Below, one piece after another: positions 61,207 through 64,000 of a stretch of DNA of 64,000 bases. This DNA comes from Phytoseiulus persimilis (lineage: Eukaryota; Arthropoda; Arachnida; Mesostigmata; Phytoseiidae), in assembly GCA_037576195.1 (NCBI GenBank), contig CM075102.1, forward strand, positions 19,650,745 to 19,714,744, given 5' to 3'. The notes below the pieces were generated by a model. That model was not told the DNA's origin. It was given only the letters and a program-made list of their open reading frames with translations, and ran no database searches. The position numbers and the translations under genes are program-made. Each line of letters begins with the position of its first letter. Positions within the stretch are counted from its first letter, which is position 1.

Positions 61207-63633
61207 TCATGATTTTCGGTAATCGCAACGGAGAGCATTCGCAATCGTGAACGCAGCGGTCGCGGGCTGTTGCGATTTCTCGACGAGCTGATCCAATGTA
61301 TGTACATTCCCCCGAGAGTAAGAGGCACTCATTGAAGAAGTAACGGAAACTCATCAATGATAAAAACGGTAATCCCGAAAATTGCCTGTGCTCTGAACAA
61401 GCAATGCATATATGATTTAGCGGATCCTTCAGTATTACTTTCGACGTCGTGTGGAGGCGCTTGGCTAGAAGTTCTTCGACGAAACATTCCTGGACCATAA
61501 CTTTGGGCCGGATGTCGAGAACGCGATCCATGGATTCGGCAGCGTCATCACGGAGACTTCGTGATCCGCGGCCCCACGCAGCTCCAGGAGACGTGCTTGC
61601 GGACATTGGCTGAGACGGAGTACTAAAAGACTCGGTTAAGATCGGTTGGGTCGGATCGATGTGAATGACAAGAGTTTCGCTTTGTGTCATCCAGGATAAC
61701 TGAAATTCACTGGGCCAGCTGACAGCATTCAACAGATCAACAGGTTCCCTGCGTTTCTGGATTCAGAAAGTAACAAGCTTTCTCTTGTTGTTAAGGTTAC
61801 ATTGAACACTTGGAATCCCCATAAACACTGATATTTGTCTTGTGATCGCTGGAGCCCAAATACAGCAAATAAAGCGGATACTGGAACCCTAGTGATTATC
61901 TATCTGACGTAGTCAACGGAAACTTTGCAAGAATTTAATCGAGTCACTCACATCAATATTACCGCTTAAAGCGGAACAGGTCGGGTTTTGCGTTGACCTC
62001 GATCGATACCCGGAACAACGAACGAAACCTTCTCGTCTAAATTGAGAGGAGGATTCATCGATGCTTCATGACATCATTTGCAGAATAATTCGATGAAACG
62101 ATATTGCATGGAACCGACATCAATTCCTTATTTTGATATATCGCAACAGGAATCGGGAACCGGGCGATATTTTCTCCTGACGAACAACTCCCCCTCATCG
62201 AGCGAAATTGAGTTTAGGGAAGTCAAGCCCAACCCGGGGCTGTGCACTGTCGTCGAGTGGGATATCTTGGAAAATCGGCAGGACAAAGTGAAACATATTC
62301 CGGATCGGAAATCCCGAGTAAAATCCGCTCCCCTCGGACCTGCTCTGGGCGAGAAAAAATCACGAGGTCCAGAAACTCGGGAGCTCCAAATCTATGGTGA
62401 TCGGGACAAGTTACAGTGGAGTCAGGAGATAGAATTCCCCACGCCGCGCGAGAGCCATCTCCATTTCAACGCTTCTTGACGAGGAATAGCTCCGGCTCGT
62501 CGTTTGAAAAGTGTCTCTGCAGTGACTGCCGGAAGAGGATGAGATCATCGGTCAGGTCGATAATTGTTGGGATCGAGTCCCGAGACCAACGCTTTCGCTT
62601 TGACCTCCCTCTCGGAACGCGTCGCACCCATCGTGCTGACCAATCGGCGACCTCGTCGATGGAGCTTTCGAGTCTCTCAGAAAAACACGAGTTCCGTCGG
62701 AGCAGCCATCCATCTGAAAATCAGAACTCAAATGGAGGAACCAAACGAAGAACAGAATGAATCAAGCGAACCCGAAGTGATTGTGCGCTTGAAGCGGAGC
62801 CCGCGAAGGGTTTCCACTGCTCGAAAAAGTAAATCATCGAGTCTAAACGACGGAACTCTCGTCGGAACCAGCTGATTCTCTATGGCGGCCTCGGGCTCAT
62901 TGTCTGAGCGGTGTTCGAAATACGTATTTCTCGTGGGGTTGTGGTTCTGGGCGGGTGAAAAAATCAGCTCTTGATTCAACTGGTTTCCGTGAAGGTTCTG
63001 TGGATAGAGCACGCATCACACCGGCGCGATGTTCCCAGCCTACGCGCCAAAACAAGGTGATATATTTGTTTCTCCTGCTAGTCCCTATTGCTACGTTGCG
63101 ACAAATCTGATCTTTTACTGGTAAAGCTCGCTCGTCGGCTCCTCCGTTTGAGCACACGCCATTCCGCAATGGTTCCTGTCAAGGGGAGGATGACTCGTAC
63201 GATGACCAGGATGCGCAAACGACGGGAATTACCTACAGGATTCACCCACAATGTGAAGAAGCTCAGCACCGACAGACTCGACCCCAACGATCTCTTCGTA
63301 TTCTATAGTGTCCATTGGCCATACAGGAGGCTTTCTGACCTGATCTCCCGACTCCAGGACTTCCGCTGTGAGGCCGGCTAGATCTTTGTCGCTTAGCATG
63401 GAGCAGGTTTTCGCCGGTTCTGAATTCGCATCCGGATCCACTCAGACGGGTTCTCCGACCGAATGTCTAAGTGAGATTCCGGCTGCCCCCCCTCCGGATA
63501 GTGAGAAAGGACCGAATAGGGGTAGTTTCAATTGATGATGCTCCGATAGTTTATCACCGGGTCTCCGAACGATACATCGGTTCGTTGAACGTATCAGGCG
63601 AATAATCATCGGCAAGTTCGTCACGCAGAACTT
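61207..63633 (-). CDS. Unrecognised protein with SUMO-interaction-like motif, 7 or more exons, 5' incomplete
   Basis: Exons joined in phase: 63558-63633, 63246-63391, 63119-63175, 62481-62713, 61963-62036, 61439-61748, 61207-61287, about 324 residues. The start is not found and may lie beyond the window. Early acidic stretches (VLRDELADDYSPDTFNEP, DTIEYEEIVGVES) are followed by a basic patch, TIAEWRVLKRRSRRASF. Exon 4 has another, RGRSKRKRWSRD, right before SIPTIIDLTDDLILF. IIDLTDD fits the hydrophobic-acidic consensus of SUMO-interaction motifs, and the basic patches could be nuclear signals. Exon 6 carries SEFQLSWMTQSETLVIHIDP and VMVQECFVEELLAKRL; the end is LVEKSQQPATAAFTIANALR. Acceptors of exons 4, 5 and 6 are strong; donors of exons 3 (CCA|GTAAAA) and 4 (CTC|GTCAAG) are weak. 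The stop lies only about 100 bp from that of the convergent HEMK2-like gene. The family is unknown. Confidence 0.5.
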
Positions 63634-64000
63634 CTGTAAGGCGAGGGGGACTGCCTCTGAATCAAGTCGGGTCGGATATGAGGGGTTGTCTTCTCCGAAG
63701 ATGAATCCCATGAATCGAAACTTAAGGATGATTCCGTTGCAGAAGAAAAACGCACTCTCATCACTCCTTGGGCGCAATCCTCTGGCTACACTGCTCCCGT
63801 TGGAAACCACCGCGGAGGATCACCCAAATCAAGGTGTATAGATTTCACGAAGAGCACCCAACAGCTGGCGCACACTCACCCATTGGTGTAACTAAGCAAC
63901 GGCCTGGTTCGGGAGGATTATAGTGAGACGCGTGTTTCCAAGGGGAGAACTCCTTGAAAGCGCCGAACCTCCATTGGGAGTACCTGTGGCGGATTCCAAG
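63634..64000. other. Window edge, probably 5' part of the minus-strand gene
   Basis: The minus strand is partly open here (63442-63810, and a shorter frame containing SFDSWDSSSEKTTPHIRPD), but I could not join it in phase to the exon at 63558-63633. Upstream exons may lie outside the window. Confidence 0.3.

Noticed and set aside
62078-62875. Plus-strand frames of 133 and 103 codons
   Set aside because: The minus strand here carries an exon with a strong acceptor (62481-62713) that joins in phase to neighbours on both sides; the plus frames have no comparable partners.

Overview
This is a stretch of animal nuclear genome, most likely from an arthropod with a compact, intron-dense genome. A mite is my best guess, but that is inference. 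The genes are split by GT-AG introns that are mostly 50-600 bases long. They include metazoan families: flotillin-1, an SLC16 transporter, a CYP4-type cytochrome P450, GIPC, an alpha-crystallin small heat shock protein and a calmodulin-like protein. Many real exons are shorter than 60 codons, so single-frame ORF calls miss most of the coding sequence. I rebuilt genes by joining exons in phase.

Layout. 0.5-1.2 kb: a small heat shock gene (minus). 3.4-5.4 kb: flotillin-1 (minus, 7 exons). 5.4-15.6 kb: mostly nothing I can call, apart from an old copy of a Helitron-like head (7.8 kb) and a broken pogo/Tigger-type transposase (9.5-10.0 kb). 15.6-18.5 kb: a calmodulin-like gene whose first coding exon is just the ATG. 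24.2-25.0 kb: unresolved minus-strand exons. 25.1-28.7 kb: a complete SLC16 monocarboxylate-type transporter (9 exons). 30.4-36.4 kb: two head-to-tail Helitron-like elements, each carrying a large array of a 45-bp minisatellite. 38.1-40.2 kb: a ten-exon gene for a secreted protein built of internal repeats that I do not recognise. 43.0-43.6 kb: a tentative small gene. 44.3-47.2 kb: a complete CYP4-type P450 (minus, 8 exons). 48.3-50.1 kb: a dead non-LTR retrotransposon. 52.9-56.2 kb: GIPC (5 exons). 57.0-57.8 kb: coding-like sequence open on both strands. 58.4-59.4 kb: an unrecognised four-exon gene (minus). 60.0-61.1 kb: a HEMK2/N6AMT1-like methyltransferase that has lost its SAM-binding glycine motif and its NPPY catalytic motif. 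61.2-63.6 kb: an unrecognised multi-exon minus gene with a SUMO-interaction-like motif and a basic patch.

How the genes relate. There are no operons. The clearest neighbourhood is 58.4-63.6 kb: an orphan gene and the degenerate methyltransferase diverge from a roughly 540-bp shared upstream region, and the methyltransferase then converges on the 61.2-63.6 kb gene with only about 100 bp between stop codons. The most unusual features are the catalytically stripped HEMK2-like protein, the secreted repeat protein, and the tandem Helitron-like pair whose minisatellite is open in several reading frames.

Limits. Exon borders come from reading frame, phase and splice consensus only, with no transcript or database evidence. 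The regions called empty may still hold short-exon genes.
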